A DNA stretch of 64,000 nt from the NCBI RefSeq assembly GCF_016592435.1, contig NZ_AP014545.1:1426001-1490000 (forward strand), written 5' to 3'. The notes beneath the pieces were generated by a model. That model was not told the origin of the DNA and made no database searches. It saw only the letters and a list, made by a program, of their open reading frames with translations. Of the stretch, positions 27,604 to 36,623 are shown piece by piece. Both the position numbers and the translations under genes were made by a program. The stretch's first letter is position 1. Every line of letters starts with the position of its first letter. Source of the DNA: Amphritea japonica ATCC BAA-1530. GTDB taxonomy: Bacteria > Pseudomonadota > Gammaproteobacteria > Pseudomonadales > Balneatricaceae.

Positions 27604-27643
27604 CAACATCAGCTGGATACGCATAAGTACCCTGCTGACGTTG
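27604..27643 (-). terminator. Possible terminator of the tct operon
   Basis: On the minus strand CAACGTCAGC (27643-27634) pairs with GCTGATGTTG (27613-27604), 9 of 10 positions Watson-Crick and one G-T, followed by a T-rich AGCTTTACTTTT. It lies about 17 bases after the tctC stop. The 20-nt loop is large, so this is only moderately supported. Confidence 0.45.
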
Positions 27644-27659
27644 AAAGCCTGAGAAGTAC

Positions 27660-28613
27660 TTACTTCTTCTTGCTAGTCCGTGCCGCTTCGTCTGTGTAGA
27701 TTTTGTAGGTGACTTTCAGATCTGCTATCCACTCAGGGCCGTGGCGGAAGTCTACAAGGGCTCCAATATTCTCGTATGCCTCCAGGACTTTAGGGTCTTT
27801 CATGACTTTAGCGGTAACCGCTGTCAGTTTGTCCACAACCTCCTGAGGTACCCCTTTTGGTGCGAAGACACCAGACCAGCCGCCAAAGCTACCTTTGATA
27901 CCGTAGTCAGCAAAGGTTGGAACACCGGGGAACGCGTCCATTTTCTGGTCGATAACCAAAGCTCGTGCACGGTCAGCTTTTACGTGAGGACCAAAGGCTG
28001 GCGGAAAGGATACGGCCGAATCGATGTGACCTCCTACCACGGAAACCATTGACTCCGCTGCCCCTTTTCCGTGAACGTACTTTGGTGTGTAGCCGGCCTG
28101 ATTAGCGATAATATTGGCCATGATGGTGCCGGAAGAGGAAGCCCCCCAAGAGCCCTGAGTCACTCTGCCATTTTTTGCGCCAGCGATAAAATCATCAAAT
28201 GTTTTGAAGGGGCTATCTTTAGCGACGACTACTGCCAGCGGTACAGAGGTGTATTTTACCACTGGCGTAAAGGTACTAAAGTTATAAGGCGTGTTGGTAA
28301 AATTAGGCGTCACCATCATGTTACTGACACCTGCGTTAATCAGAGTGTAACCGTCGTTTTTGGCTCGCGCCACAAATGAGGTACCAACCACTCCGCCGCC
28401 GCCGGTTTTGTTGATAACAACCACCGGAACACCCAGCTCTTTCTCGACTGCATCTGCCCAGATACGAGTGGTCAGGTCGGAGTCACCGCCGGCCCCCCAA
28501 GGTACGATTACCTGGATTGGTTTCTCTGGATATTCTGCCAGTGCAGCTCCTGATGCGAATGTCATAGTAACTGCAGTAGCAATAGATAGGAGGGTTTTTT
28601 TAGGGCTTTTCAT
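27660..28613 (-). CDS. Tripartite tricarboxylate transporter substrate-binding protein TctC
   Basis: A 317-residue Bug-family periplasmic binding protein. The signal peptide (about residues 1-26, cleavage near ALA-EYP) is followed by the family start YPEKPIQVIVPWGAGGDSDL, and the middle has the loop SWGASSSGTIMANIIA. It delivers a carboxylate-type ligand to TctAB. It is the last gene of the tctBAC operon and its start is 78 bases after the tctA stop. The specific ligand cannot be read from sequence. Confidence 0.92.
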   Translation of the reverse strand: MKSPKKTLLSIATAVTMTFASGAALAEYPEKPIQVIVPWGAGGDSDLTTRIWADAVEKELGVPVVVINKTGGGGVVGTSFVARAKNDGYTLINAGVSNMMVTPNFTNTPYNFSTFTPVVKYTSVPLAVVVAKDSPFKTFDDFIAGAKNGRVTQGSWGASSSGTIMANIIANQAGYTPKYVHGKGAAESMVSVVGGHIDSAVSFPPAFGPHVKADRARALVIDQKMDAFPGVPTFADYGIKGSFGGWSGVFAPKGVPQEVVDKLTAVTAKVMKDPKVLEAYENIGALVDFRHGPEWIADLKVTYKIYTDEAARTSKKK

Positions 28614-28691
28614 ACTTACTTCCTTTGACTTATTTTTATTTACGTTTAGCGGTCTTCACAGGGCAGTCCTGTAAAGGGGATCTTTTTATGA

Positions 28692-30212
28692 TCAGGCAGT
28701 TTTTTCTTTTGCCTGAGGTGGGGCTTTTGACGTTTTTCGTTTCATTCGCATACTCGAGAAAACAAAGAATGCGGAGAGCGCTATAAATACCCATGAGAAT
28801 GGAGAAGCAAAGAGTAGGTAATACTCAGAACCAACGATGGCAAATGCTTGATCCAGGTTCTGTTCCAGAAACGGTGTCAGGATGAAACCAATGATGAATA
28901 CAGCGGGGTTTAAGCCAACCATTCGCATGCCGAAACCCATAATAGTGAAGGCTATCAGTACTAGAATGTCATCCATATTCTGGCCTGCAGTGAAGGCGCC
29001 AGTAAAGGCAAATACAGTAACGCATGGGAATATGTAGTAGCGACGCAGTGATGCCATTTTCACGAAGAACTTAAAGCCGGTTCGGGCGATGGCCAGCAGA
29101 AACAGGTCAGTGATCAGAAAGCCGGCAAATATCGCGTAGATAGTCTCTGTATGCTCAAAGAATATCATCGGACCTGGTGTCAGACCGTGGATAAGGAACG
29201 CTCCCATCAACAGTGCTGCTACATCGTCACCCGGAATGCTCAGGGTTAGCATTGGGATCATACTAGAGCCGCATACCGCATTATTAGCAGATTCAGCAGC
29301 TGCGATACCTTCAACAGAACCTTTACCGTACTCGTCAGGTTTTTTTGAAGTACGCTTTGCTTCACCGTAAGCGATAAAGGCCGCGGTACTGGAGCCCAGA
29401 CCAGGAAGAGCGCCGACAAAAGTACCGATACCGCTGGATTTAAGGATAGTTCGGAATACTTGTTTGAACTCCTTAAAGCTGATTCGATTATCAGCAGGAT
29501 TCGGTGAATGGGTGATCGCTAGTTCATGGTGTGGCACTTTGCGGCGCCGGATAACGTTGAATACCTCAGGCATTACCAGTATTCCGATCAACATAGGTGT
29601 GAAGGTAAAGCCGCCCATTAGTTCGTCGATACCAAAGGTAAATCGGGCGGAGCCGGTAATGGAGTCCATGCCTACCATGGCAAATAACATACCCAGGCAG
29701 CAGGAGAGTAAACCACGGGGAATGGATTCGCCTGCCATGGAGCCGATAACAGTAAAGGCAAACAGTAACAGGAATACTTTTTCGATCGGCCCCGCTTGCA
29801 GTGATATCGCAGAAATAGGCGCGGCTACCAGTATCAGAACCAAAGTTGCCAGCATCTCACCGGATACTGAGGAAAACAGCGATATATCAAGCGCTTTGCC
29901 TGCTTTTCCTGCTTTCGTTAGTGCATGTCCGTCCTGAGCGGTCAGAAATGACGCTGCCGCACCGGGCGTGTTAATCAGGATAGCGGAGATTGAGCCACCG
30001 TAGATACCTGCTTTATATACAGCAAGCAGCATGGTAATCCCGATGATCGGATCAACATAAAATGTCATTGGCAATATAATTGCTATTGCCATGATGCAGG
30101 ATATACCGGGGATGGCGCCGAAAATAATACCGATGAATACACCGGCAATAATACCGAGAATAGGGCCAACCGCCAGGATTGCCGAAAAACCACTAAGAAT
30201 GTTATCTAACAT
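28692..30212 (-). CDS. Tripartite tricarboxylate transporter large permease TctA
   Basis: A 506-residue TctA protein with about eleven to twelve hydrophobic helices. Family blocks are visible: GIIFGAIPGISCIMAIAIILP (first part), the glycine-rich PGAAASFLTAQDGH, and ALPGLGSSTAAFIAYGEAKR. It is the secondary-transport subunit that moves the substrate with Na+ or H+. TctB starts 14 bases upstream, TctC follows 78 bases downstream. Confidence 0.93.
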   Translation of the reverse strand: MLDNILSGFSAILAVGPILGIIAGVFIGIIFGAIPGISCIMAIAIILPMTFYVDPIIGITMLLAVYKAGIYGGSISAILINTPGAAASFLTAQDGHALTKAGKAGKALDISLFSSVSGEMLATLVLILVAAPISAISLQAGPIEKVFLLLFAFTVIGSMAGESIPRGLLSCCLGMLFAMVGMDSITGSARFTFGIDELMGGFTFTPMLIGILVMPEVFNVIRRRKVPHHELAITHSPNPADNRISFKEFKQVFRTILKSSGIGTFVGALPGLGSSTAAFIAYGEAKRTSKKPDEYGKGSVEGIAAAESANNAVCGSSMIPMLTLSIPGDDVAALLMGAFLIHGLTPGPMIFFEHTETIYAIFAGFLITDLFLLAIARTGFKFFVKMASLRRYYIFPCVTVFAFTGAFTAGQNMDDILVLIAFTIMGFGMRMVGLNPAVFIIGFILTPFLEQNLDQAFAIVGSEYYLLFASPFSWVFIALSAFFVFSSMRMKRKTSKAPPQAKEKTA

Positions 30213-30226
30213 CTTTATATCTCCCC

Positions 30227-30691
30227 TTACAGAGTCCAGGTTGGCAGATAGACCCGCAGAAACTCTTTCGATCCGTAATAGATTAGTACTGGGGTGATTA
30301 CAGACATTGCGATGAGGGGGGGCCAGTTTCGACCTCCCAGTAATACTGCAACGCCGAGCATGATAAAGGGTGTAGTCACTATAAAGCCGAGATGAGGTAC
30401 GGCGAGCCAGTAGGCTACAAAGATGCCTATATAGATGAAGATACCGGAATAGCCGTTAGTGATTATCAGCTCCGGCCCTTCAGGTTCAGTGCCTTTAGAA
30501 AGCTTGTTGAACGACTGGATAGCGATAGTTGCAGCGAAGATGATCATAAAGCCTGCCACGACACGAGGTAGGAACATAATACCCAGATCACTTTCGGCGC
30601 CACCTTCTGCAAGGTTGTCATTTGTGAGGATGATCAGTGAAAAGATGATTAAAATCGTCGAAATGACAATATCTATTTTTCTTCTGTCCAT
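30227..30691 (-). CDS. Tripartite tricarboxylate transporter small permease TctB
   Basis: A 154-residue membrane protein with four hydrophobic segments (about residues 8-24, 43-60, 77-95, 108-145), the TctB subunit. The N-terminal DRRKIDIVISTILIIFSLII (about 20 residues) and the glycine-rich middle are typical. It is the first gene of tctBAC. The likely operator lies about 170 bases upstream at 30863. Confidence 0.9.
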   Translation of the reverse strand: MDRRKIDIVISTILIIFSLIILTNDNLAEGGAESDLGIMFLPRVVAGFMIIFAATIAIQSFNKLSKGTEPEGPELIITNGYSGIFIYIGIFVAYWLAVPHLGFIVTTPFIMLGVAVLLGGRNWPPLIAMSVITPVLIYYGSKEFLRVYLPTWTL

Positions 30692-30862
30692 TGTTTTACC
30701 TAAATGGTTATTATTTTTATTGACCTTAGTTAACCATTGAATAGCTGCTGTATATGGAGTTTATGCTGTTTTGGTAGCCAAACTTTCTATGCATAAGGTC
30801 ACTAATGAATTCAGTGTAATCAAATTAATAATAGAAAAATATTCTAAAAAATATTTGATTAT

Positions 30863-30877
30863 ATAAGTTATTCTTAT
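30863..30877. promoter_or_regulatory. ATAAG-N5-CTTAT dyad upstream of tctB
   Basis: ATAAG (30863-30867) and CTTAT (30873-30877) form a perfect 5-bp inverted repeat. The same half-sites occur upstream of lysR. It lies 172 bases before the tctB start, far but acceptable for a LysR activator site. Chance occurrence in AT-rich DNA is possible. Confidence 0.4.
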
Positions 30878-31256
30878 GTTTTTTTGTGTGTTGTACACCT
30901 TTCATCAGAGAGGGGCTGAAGGTGTAAACATAGTTGCTAAGGCTGTTCTGGTATTCAAACGGCCCTATACAACTTGTTACAGAAAAAGAATCAGAGCTCT
31001 GTAGTAAATAAGATATAAAACGACAGGTTTTAGTTTAGAGAGACAAGTCAGAAGCAAATAACTTAGGGGGGGAGGGTGACCATTCTTCTGCCGGGCTACC
31101 TTGGCTTAAGAGATTGCTTTGTCGATTGTAGGTCTTAATGTGATTTCAGAGTACGGCGATAATATTACCTTCTATAAGAAAACCTGATGAAATACTAAAT
31201 ATTTCCGATTTGGAATTATGTTTGTTGGCGCTAATAATAATTGCACTAAGGCCTGT

Positions 31257-31274
31257 ATCTAAATTGTTTTAGAT
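31257..31274. promoter_or_regulatory. Perfect 7-bp inverted repeat before ridA
   Basis: ATCTAAA (31257-31263) and TTTAGAT (31268-31274) with a 4-bp spacer, 38 bases ahead of the ridA start. It could be an operator or a short 5' UTR hairpin. The regulator is unknown. Confidence 0.45.
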
Positions 31275-31312
31275 AACAAGCGAAAGAACAATTGATAATA
31301 AGAGAGTAACTC

Positions 31313-31660
31313 ATGATCCAACGCCAACATTCCAATCAGCGTATGAGTCAGCTGGTGAGCTTTGCAAATCTGATCTGGACAGCTGGCCAGGTAGCTAAAG
31401 ACCCCTCTGAGGGTATGGCTGGGCAGACCCGCCAAATTTTGGCTCAGATAGATGCGCTGCTTGCAGATGCTGGTACCGATAAGAGTAACCTGATCAGCGC
31501 TAATATTTGGCTCTCCGATATCCGTCAGTTCGCTCAGATGAATGAAGTCTGGGACGCCTGGGTGGATAGCGAAAATCCCCCCGTGAGAGCCTGTGTGGAA
31601 TCCCGTCTGGCACGCCCTGAATTGTTAGTTGAGATTCAGGTAGTCGCAGTTAAACCTTAA
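31313..31660 (+). CDS. RidA-family enamine/imine deaminase
   Basis: A 115-residue RidA (YjgF) protein, which hydrolyses reactive enamines or imines made by amino-acid oxidases and PLP enzymes. Family blocks: LIWTAGQVAKDPSEG, the NIWLSD strand, and RACVESRLARPELLVEIQVVA (first part) with the conserved Arg near the active site. Its place just before an FAD amino-acid oxidase and a racemase fits: it would clear imino acids released by the oxidase. An AGAGAG ribosome site precedes ATG 31313. Confidence 0.9.
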   Translation: MIQRQHSNQRMSQLVSFANLIWTAGQVAKDPSEGMAGQTRQILAQIDALLADAGTDKSNLISANIWLSDIRQFAQMNEVWDAWVDSENPPVRACVESRLARPELLVEIQVVAVKP

Positions 31661-31695
31661 GTTTTTAGGCGTGGTGATCCCGCCAGGTAGAACCT

Positions 31696-32937
31696 ATGAA
31701 AAGTTCACATATTGGAATTATAGGAGGAGGTGTTGTTGGCCTTGCCACAGCGCTGACTCTGCAAGCTGCGGGTTATAAGGTGACCTTAATCGATAAGGAG
31801 GCTCCAGGTATGGGAGCCTCTTTTGGCAACGCTGGTTTGTTTGCTGATTATGCCAGGTTACCGTTCCCCCGGTTTTCGATGATGTGCAAGATGCCAGGGA
31901 TGTTGCTGGATAAAACCAGCCCGTTGTCTATGCAGGGGCGCTATTTGCCCACGCTTGTACCTTATGGACTTGAGTTCTTCAAAGCCTGTTTTCCGGCTAA
32001 GTACCGGCAAGGTAAGGCGGCGATGAAGTCTTTGCAAGAGCATAGTCGACAGGCTGATCAACAGCTGCTGCGTATTACTAATGCACAGGATCTAATCAAA
32101 TCTGAAGGTTGTTTGGGACTTTTTTCGACAGAAGATGGTTTTGCTAAAGCACAAGGTGGTGATCTTAAGGAGCGTCGAGAACAAGGTGTAAACCTTGAGT
32201 TCTTAAATGCGGCTCAGGTGCGTGAGCTGGAACCGGATATAGCTGATTTTCACGTTGGTGGTGTTTTTTATCCTGATACTCGTTTCACAGTAAGCCCGGT
32301 TGAGCTGAGTCGGCGTTACGCGCTTCACTTTGAAAACAACGGCGGAGTGATTCTGCTGGATGAGGTGAAGGCTGTATTACCTAATGATGATGAGGTATCG
32401 GTTCGCTTGAGCAACAGTGTTGCTACTTACGATCAGGTTGTCGTATGCACTGGAGTGGCATCCAAAGAGATTTTGACGCAACTCGGTGTAAAGATGCCAA
32501 TGGTCAGCGAACGGGGCTATCACCTGACACTTGATATTGGCGCTAAATCGTTGAGTCGCCCAGTAGGTTGGCTGGATAAATCGGTATTTCTTACTCCGAT
32601 GGAAGACGGGATACGATTAGCGGGTACAGCTGAGTTTGCATTTGCTGATGCTCCGCTAAATCCACAGCGTACCGAAGGGATGTTAGAGCATGCGAAGGTC
32701 ATGCTGGGTAATAACCCGACTATCAAATCGACTTGGGTAGGGAGTCGACCATCGACACCGGATACACTGCCAGTCATCGGCCCATTGGAGAAGTTCCCCC
32801 GCGTAAAAGTAGCCTTTGGGCATGGCCACCTTGGGCTAACCTTTGCCGCGATAACCGGTAAATTGATTACAGAATGTATTCAGGGTGAGGCATCGTCGGT
32901 TGATCTGAAACCGTTCTCTGCTTCACGATTTAGTTGA
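31696..32937 (+). CDS. DadA-like FAD-dependent D-amino-acid dehydrogenase
   Basis: A 413-residue FAD oxidoreductase of the DadA / DAO family. The nucleotide-binding loop GIIGGGVVGLATALTLQAAG lies at residues 8-27, followed by the MGASFGNAGLF segment; the C-terminal part has GHGHLGLTFAAITGKLI. It would oxidise a D-amino acid or an N-methyl/imino amino acid to an imino acid. Its partners are RidA upstream and a racemase 12 bases downstream, so a D-amino-acid route is favoured; the substrate is unknown. Confidence 0.86.
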   Translation: MKSSHIGIIGGGVVGLATALTLQAAGYKVTLIDKEAPGMGASFGNAGLFADYARLPFPRFSMMCKMPGMLLDKTSPLSMQGRYLPTLVPYGLEFFKACFPAKYRQGKAAMKSLQEHSRQADQQLLRITNAQDLIKSEGCLGLFSTEDGFAKAQGGDLKERREQGVNLEFLNAAQVRELEPDIADFHVGGVFYPDTRFTVSPVELSRRYALHFENNGGVILLDEVKAVLPNDDEVSVRLSNSVATYDQVVVCTGVASKEILTQLGVKMPMVSERGYHLTLDIGAKSLSRPVGWLDKSVFLTPMEDGIRLAGTAEFAFADAPLNPQRTEGMLEHAKVMLGNNPTIKSTWVGSRPSTPDTLPVIGPLEKFPRVKVAFGHGHLGLTFAAITGKLITECIQGEASSVDLKPFSASRFS

Positions 32938-32949
32938 TAAGGTGAAAAA

Positions 32950-33666
32950 ATGATACTGAAAGGCGGCAATAACTATTATGGGTTGACCCTTGGAGTCATC
33001 TCTTTGGAATCATATTTTCCGAAGCCAGATGGGCATATTAAAAATCCGGCCAGCTTTGATTTTCCGATTCTTTACAATACGGTCAAAGGAGCGACTATCG
33101 ATCGTTTGATTCGAGAGCGGGATCCTGAGTTACTGAAACCATTTATCGAGGCGGCACAAGAGCTGGAGCGTGAAGGCGTCAAAGCGATCACTGGTAGTTG
33201 CGGTTTCCTCGCGCTGTATCAGAAAGAGATCGCTGATGCAGTCAATGTTCCAGTATTTATGTCAAGCCTGATTCAGGTGCCGTTGGTCTCTCGTTTATTG
33301 AAGAGCGATCAAAAAGTAGGTGTGGTTGTCGCCAACAGTGACGCTCTGAGCGATGATCACCTGAAAGGAGTCGGTATTGCAGACGAGCTTATTATGGTTG
33401 CCGGTATGCAGCATCAAAAGCAGTTTTCCGAAGTTATTCTGTGTGGTAATACAGATGATCTGGATATGGATCTGTTTGAGCAAGAATTGAGTTCGGTGAT
33501 ACAGGGCATGTTGGATGAAAGTCCGGAAGTGGGGGCAATCGTTCTAGAATGTACGGATCTATCGCACTTTGCTCCGATACTGCAAGAGCGGTTCGGTTTA
33601 CCTATCTTTGACTTGAGTAGCCTCACCCGAATGGTAGCGGCGACGGTGAATCGTCAGATCGCTTGA
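32950..33666 (+). CDS. Aspartate/glutamate racemase family protein
   Basis: A 238-residue protein of the Asp/Glu/hydantoin racemase superfamily. The two cysteines expected for a cofactor-independent racemase are visible, in ITGSCGFLALYQ (about residue 81) and LECTDLSHFA (about residue 198). It may interconvert D and L forms of an amino acid, feeding the oxidase. It closes the ridA-oxidase-racemase operon, ahead of a terminator. The superfamily also contains maleate isomerases and hydantoin racemases, so the substrate is open. Confidence 0.85.
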   Translation: MILKGGNNYYGLTLGVISLESYFPKPDGHIKNPASFDFPILYNTVKGATIDRLIRERDPELLKPFIEAAQELEREGVKAITGSCGFLALYQKEIADAVNVPVFMSSLIQVPLVSRLLKSDQKVGVVVANSDALSDDHLKGVGIADELIMVAGMQHQKQFSEVILCGNTDDLDMDLFEQELSSVIQGMLDESPEVGAIVLECTDLSHFAPILQERFGLPIFDLSSLTRMVAATVNRQIA

Positions 33667-33711
33667 AGCAGGTTCTTCATAACCTGATTAAGCGGTTACT
33701 CGCACTATTAT

Positions 33712-33746
33712 TGCTGACTTGGACTGAACGCCAGTCAGCATTTTTA
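33712..33746 (+). terminator. Terminator of the ridA-oxidase-racemase operon
   Basis: TGCTGACT (33712-33719) pairs with AGTCAGCA (33733-33740), an 8-bp stem with 13-nt loop, then TTTTTA. It lies 46 bases after the racemase stop. Confidence 0.85.
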
Positions 33747-33906
33747 TCTCTTTCTATTGGCATGATGCCTTTTATTTCATTATCAATGAAAAATTTGTGG
33801 GGCTAATTGGTTATTCAAGAATCTTGAATAAATCCTGCTCATTGCATCTATTCATTGTCTGTTTAGCTTTTTTATTAATCTGATAATACATAGTTGTAAC
33901 CTAAAT

Positions 33907-34821
33907 ATGCGACGATTTAATCTCCCACAAAATGGTCTGTTATGGACCACTTCTGCCTATATTGTTTGGGGACTAACGCCGCTTTTCTATCAGCATTTAC
34001 GTGGTGTGGAGGCAATGGAAATCTTTGCCTTACGCGTGCTTTGTTCTGTACCCCTTATGCTGGTATTACTTTGGGTAACAGCTACTCCGTTTCGTGTTCT
34101 TAAAATGTTGATGGTACCGAGAACGTTTTTTTGGTTGTTTCTTTCTACCGCTTGTATCTCTATCAGTTGGTACCTAAACACCTGGGGAGCCACTAACGGT
34201 CAGGTATTAATGGTCAGTCTGGCGTACTTTCTCACGCCGCTTATCAGTATCTTGATAGGTGTGATTTATCTGCGTGAGCGGCTAAATTCACTCCAGTGGC
34301 TGGCATTACTGCTCTGCGCGTGTGGCTTTTTATACGCTTGTATGAGCTTAGAAAGTTTTCCATGGATAACCATCGGTATAGCATGCGCTTTTGGTTGTTA
34401 TGGAGTAATTAAGAAGCAGGTGCGAATCGATACTCTCAATGGACTAACCGCTGAAACGCTGTTGATGGTTCCTTTCGCTTTGTTTTATCTGGTGAGTATG
34501 GTGGGGCAGACCCATTGGGAATCTGACGTAGATAACGTACGGATTTTCTTAGTCATGACAGCCCCGATGACGATTGTACCGCTGGGCCTGTTCGCTTTTG
34601 GTGTAGCGCGGATTAATAATTTGTCTACCATCGCTGTACTGCAATACATCGAACCTACACTGTATTTTTTGCTGGCCGTTTTTGTGTTTGGAGAAGCGAT
34701 GGACATGGAGCGTTTGACAACATTTCTTCTGGTATGGGCAGGCTTCATTATCTTTTCTATTGATGCGACCCGACGTGCCAAATTAGCCAAGCTTGTAGGG
34801 CCAAAGAAACTAGATATCTGA
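33907..34821 (+). CDS. rarD: RarD, EamA-family transporter
   Basis: A 304-residue DMT/EamA membrane protein with about ten hydrophobic helices. The start LLWTTSAYIVWGLTPLFYQHL and WYLNTWGATNGQVLMVSLAYF (first part) match RarD (chloramphenicol-sensitive protein). The substrate of RarD is not known to me. It is a single gene with its own terminator-bounded upstream region. Confidence 0.88.
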   Translation: MRRFNLPQNGLLWTTSAYIVWGLTPLFYQHLRGVEAMEIFALRVLCSVPLMLVLLWVTATPFRVLKMLMVPRTFFWLFLSTACISISWYLNTWGATNGQVLMVSLAYFLTPLISILIGVIYLRERLNSLQWLALLLCACGFLYACMSLESFPWITIGIACAFGCYGVIKKQVRIDTLNGLTAETLLMVPFALFYLVSMVGQTHWESDVDNVRIFLVMTAPMTIVPLGLFAFGVARINNLSTIAVLQYIEPTLYFLLAVFVFGEAMDMERLTTFLLVWAGFIIFSIDATRRAKLAKLVGPKKLDI

Positions 34822-35059
34822 TTTCTTCTTCGATTGAAAATATTGAATTTATCAAGAACTACTCTTCTAAAACTGGTCGAATATATCACTTGCAAACACT
34901 TATGACTGTAATGGGCAATCAATCTGTATTGGGGCTTGTTTCAGTGAAATACCTGACTTAAATTTGACTCCTGTGGAGCCCTTTTACTCAACTGCCTGTC
35001 AGAATATGCCGACTCTCTCAGGACCTTTTTCAAAGGGGTGTGTTACTTGTGTTAGCTGT

Positions 35060-35917
35060 TCAATCTGCAAAGACAACGGTGCGATTCCCGTTCAAAAATA
35101 CCCGTTGTTCAACGTGGTAGCGCACGGCGCGGGTGAGAGTCATTCGCTCGATATCACGACCTTTAGCGATCAGATCCTCGGGGTAATAGCTGTGGTCTAC
35201 GGGTTCTATCTCTTGAGTAATAATGGGGCCTTCATCCAGATCATCATTGATGTAGTGGGCGGTCGCTCCGACCGTTTTAACGCCTTTCTCCCATGCCTGA
35301 TGGTAGGGTTTAGCGCCTTTAAATCCTGGTAACAGGGAGTGGTGAATGTTGATCGCCCAGCCTTCGAGTTTTTGGCACATATCGGATGATAAAACCTGCA
35401 TGTAGCGGGCAAGTACGACCAGTTCAGCATTGCTGTCCTGAATTATTTGCCACACTTGTGCTTCCTGTTGAGCTTTAGTGTCGGCTGTAATAGGGAGGCG
35501 GTGATAGGGAATGTTATACCAGCGAGCCAGGTCTTCCAGATCAGGGTGGTTTGAGATAATAGCGGGTATCTCAATGTTCAGAGCGCCTATTTTGTGTTGG
35601 TACAACAAGTCATTCAGGCAGTGATCAAATTTCGAAACCATGATAACAACCTTAGGGCGGTAATTAGTTGGACGAAGTTCCCATTGCATCTCAAATCGGT
35701 TGGCGCGTTCCAGAAATTCATTACGGAAGGTTTTATCATCGAAGCGATCATCAGAGCGAAAGTTTGCCCTGATAAAGAAGCGCTGGCTGTTACAGTCATC
35801 GAATGAATGTAGCTCGGTGATATAAAGCTGGTTTTGATATAACAGCCCGGTGACGGCATCGATCGTACCGAGGCGGCTAGGGCATTGCGCGGTCAGTATC
35901 CATTGGGTATCCGACAT
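35060..35917 (-). CDS. purU: Formyltetrahydrofolate deformylase PurU
   Basis: A 285-residue PurU with an N-terminal ACT domain (about residues 5-80) and a C-terminal formyltransferase-type domain (about 85-285). The active-site region HHSLLPGFKGAKPYHQA, with the GATAHYINDDLDEGPII segment, is complete. It hydrolyses 10-formyl-THF to formate and THF, balancing one-carbon pools. CCGGAGTACAGTT before the start serves as ribosome site. It is a single gene on the minus strand. Confidence 0.95.
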   Translation of the reverse strand: MSDTQWILTAQCPSRLGTIDAVTGLLYQNQLYITELHSFDDCNSQRFFIRANFRSDDRFDDKTFRNEFLERANRFEMQWELRPTNYRPKVVIMVSKFDHCLNDLLYQHKIGALNIEIPAIISNHPDLEDLARWYNIPYHRLPITADTKAQQEAQVWQIIQDSNAELVVLARYMQVLSSDMCQKLEGWAINIHHSLLPGFKGAKPYHQAWEKGVKTVGATAHYINDDLDEGPIITQEIEPVDHSYYPEDLIAKGRDIERMTLTRAVRYHVEQRVFLNGNRTVVFAD

Positions 35918-36209
35918 AACTGTACTCCGGCAGGTGGCTACCCTTTCAGTTTAATCATAAAAAAAGAGATGCGAGAGTTTATTTAGGCCTGCGAACAAAA
36001 ATTATGTTCATTGAGAGCTGGTTTTTGATAGGTGAAGAGGAAAAATGAGGGAGGGGATTGCCAGGTTAATGCTGCAGGGCTTGTATCGGGAAGTTTAGTG
36101 GTACTGCGAGCTGGAGTTAAATGGCGATTGAAATAAGATATTTCCTATTCAGCGGGATATCGGAGGCCGCTGAAAAGAAATATGAAGCGATAGAGCGTGT
36201 TAGTGGGCT
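35918..36209. other. Intergenic region, 292 bp, one hairpin
   Basis: No gene is visible between purU and the small minus-strand gene. TTCAGCGG (36149-36156) pairs with CCGCTGAA (36166-36173), a perfect 8-bp dyad with a 9-nt loop. It lies downstream of the small gene and lacks a T-run, so I do not call it a terminator. Confidence 0.5.
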
Positions 36210-36524
36210 TTACTCCATTACGACACGCAGAGGCTCACCGAAATCATCATAGATTACTTTTTTACGTTGGCGAGTACTTTTCTGTACCGCCGTTGCTCGT
36301 TGAGTACGTTCGGATTTGCGGGCATCAATCTGAGCCAGTACGCCATTCAAAGGAGTACGTTCCTGACGTTGAGGGTTTAGAATAAAACCGGCGTTTCGAT
36401 ATGAACCGTTTACTAAGCCAGTGGCGCCGGTTTCAACCTCAGCAACCGCTCCGCCTTTACTCAGAAAGGCTTGGGTTTCCTGCTGTAATTGTCTTCGCAG
36501 TTCTGCTTTAGTTTGACGCTTGAT
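36210..36524 (-). CDS. Small hypothetical protein
   Basis: A 104-residue basic protein. The N-terminal helix AELRRQLQQETQAFLSKGG is followed by AVAEVETGATGLVNG. A FLxxGGxVxEV motif of this kind is also found in the RNA-polymerase-binding protein SutA and in other small proteobacterial proteins, but overall similarity is too short to assign a function. The C-terminal part is rich in Arg, Lys and Gln. ATG 36524 is chosen; an upstream start at 36554 would add ten residues without better context. It may sit with the ATPase operon, which ends upstream on the same strand at 36624. Confidence 0.6.
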   Translation of the reverse strand: MKRQTKAELRRQLQQETQAFLSKGGAVAEVETGATGLVNGSYRNAGFILNPQRQERTPLNGVLAQIDARKSERTQRATAVQKSTRQRKKVIYDDFGEPLRVVME

Positions 36525-36623
36525 CATATCCGATATCCCAGTGTTGTATAACAAACGATCAATTATGCCCTATTTTAGAGAGCTTTTGGTAAATATCATT
36601 CGCATTTTGTGTTTAGCCTCGCT

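Larger units (their letters stand above)
30692..31312. other. Intergenic region between the tct operon and ridA, 621 bp, no gene seen
   Basis: AT-rich divergent control region with no open frame that I trust. It contains ATAAG / CTTAT (30863-30877, 5-bp spacer) and ATCTAAA / TTTAGAT (31257-31274, 4-bp spacer), the latter 38 bases before ridA. It should carry the promoters of both tctBAC and ridA. Confidence 0.7.

Noticed and set aside
29464-29937. 157-codon open frame antisense to tctA
   Set aside because: Entirely within an intact TctA gene and with no family features, so treated as an antisense shadow.
36149-36173. Perfect 8-bp dyad as terminator of the small gene at 36210
   Set aside because: No T-run follows on either strand, so it is left as a plain hairpin in the intergenic region.
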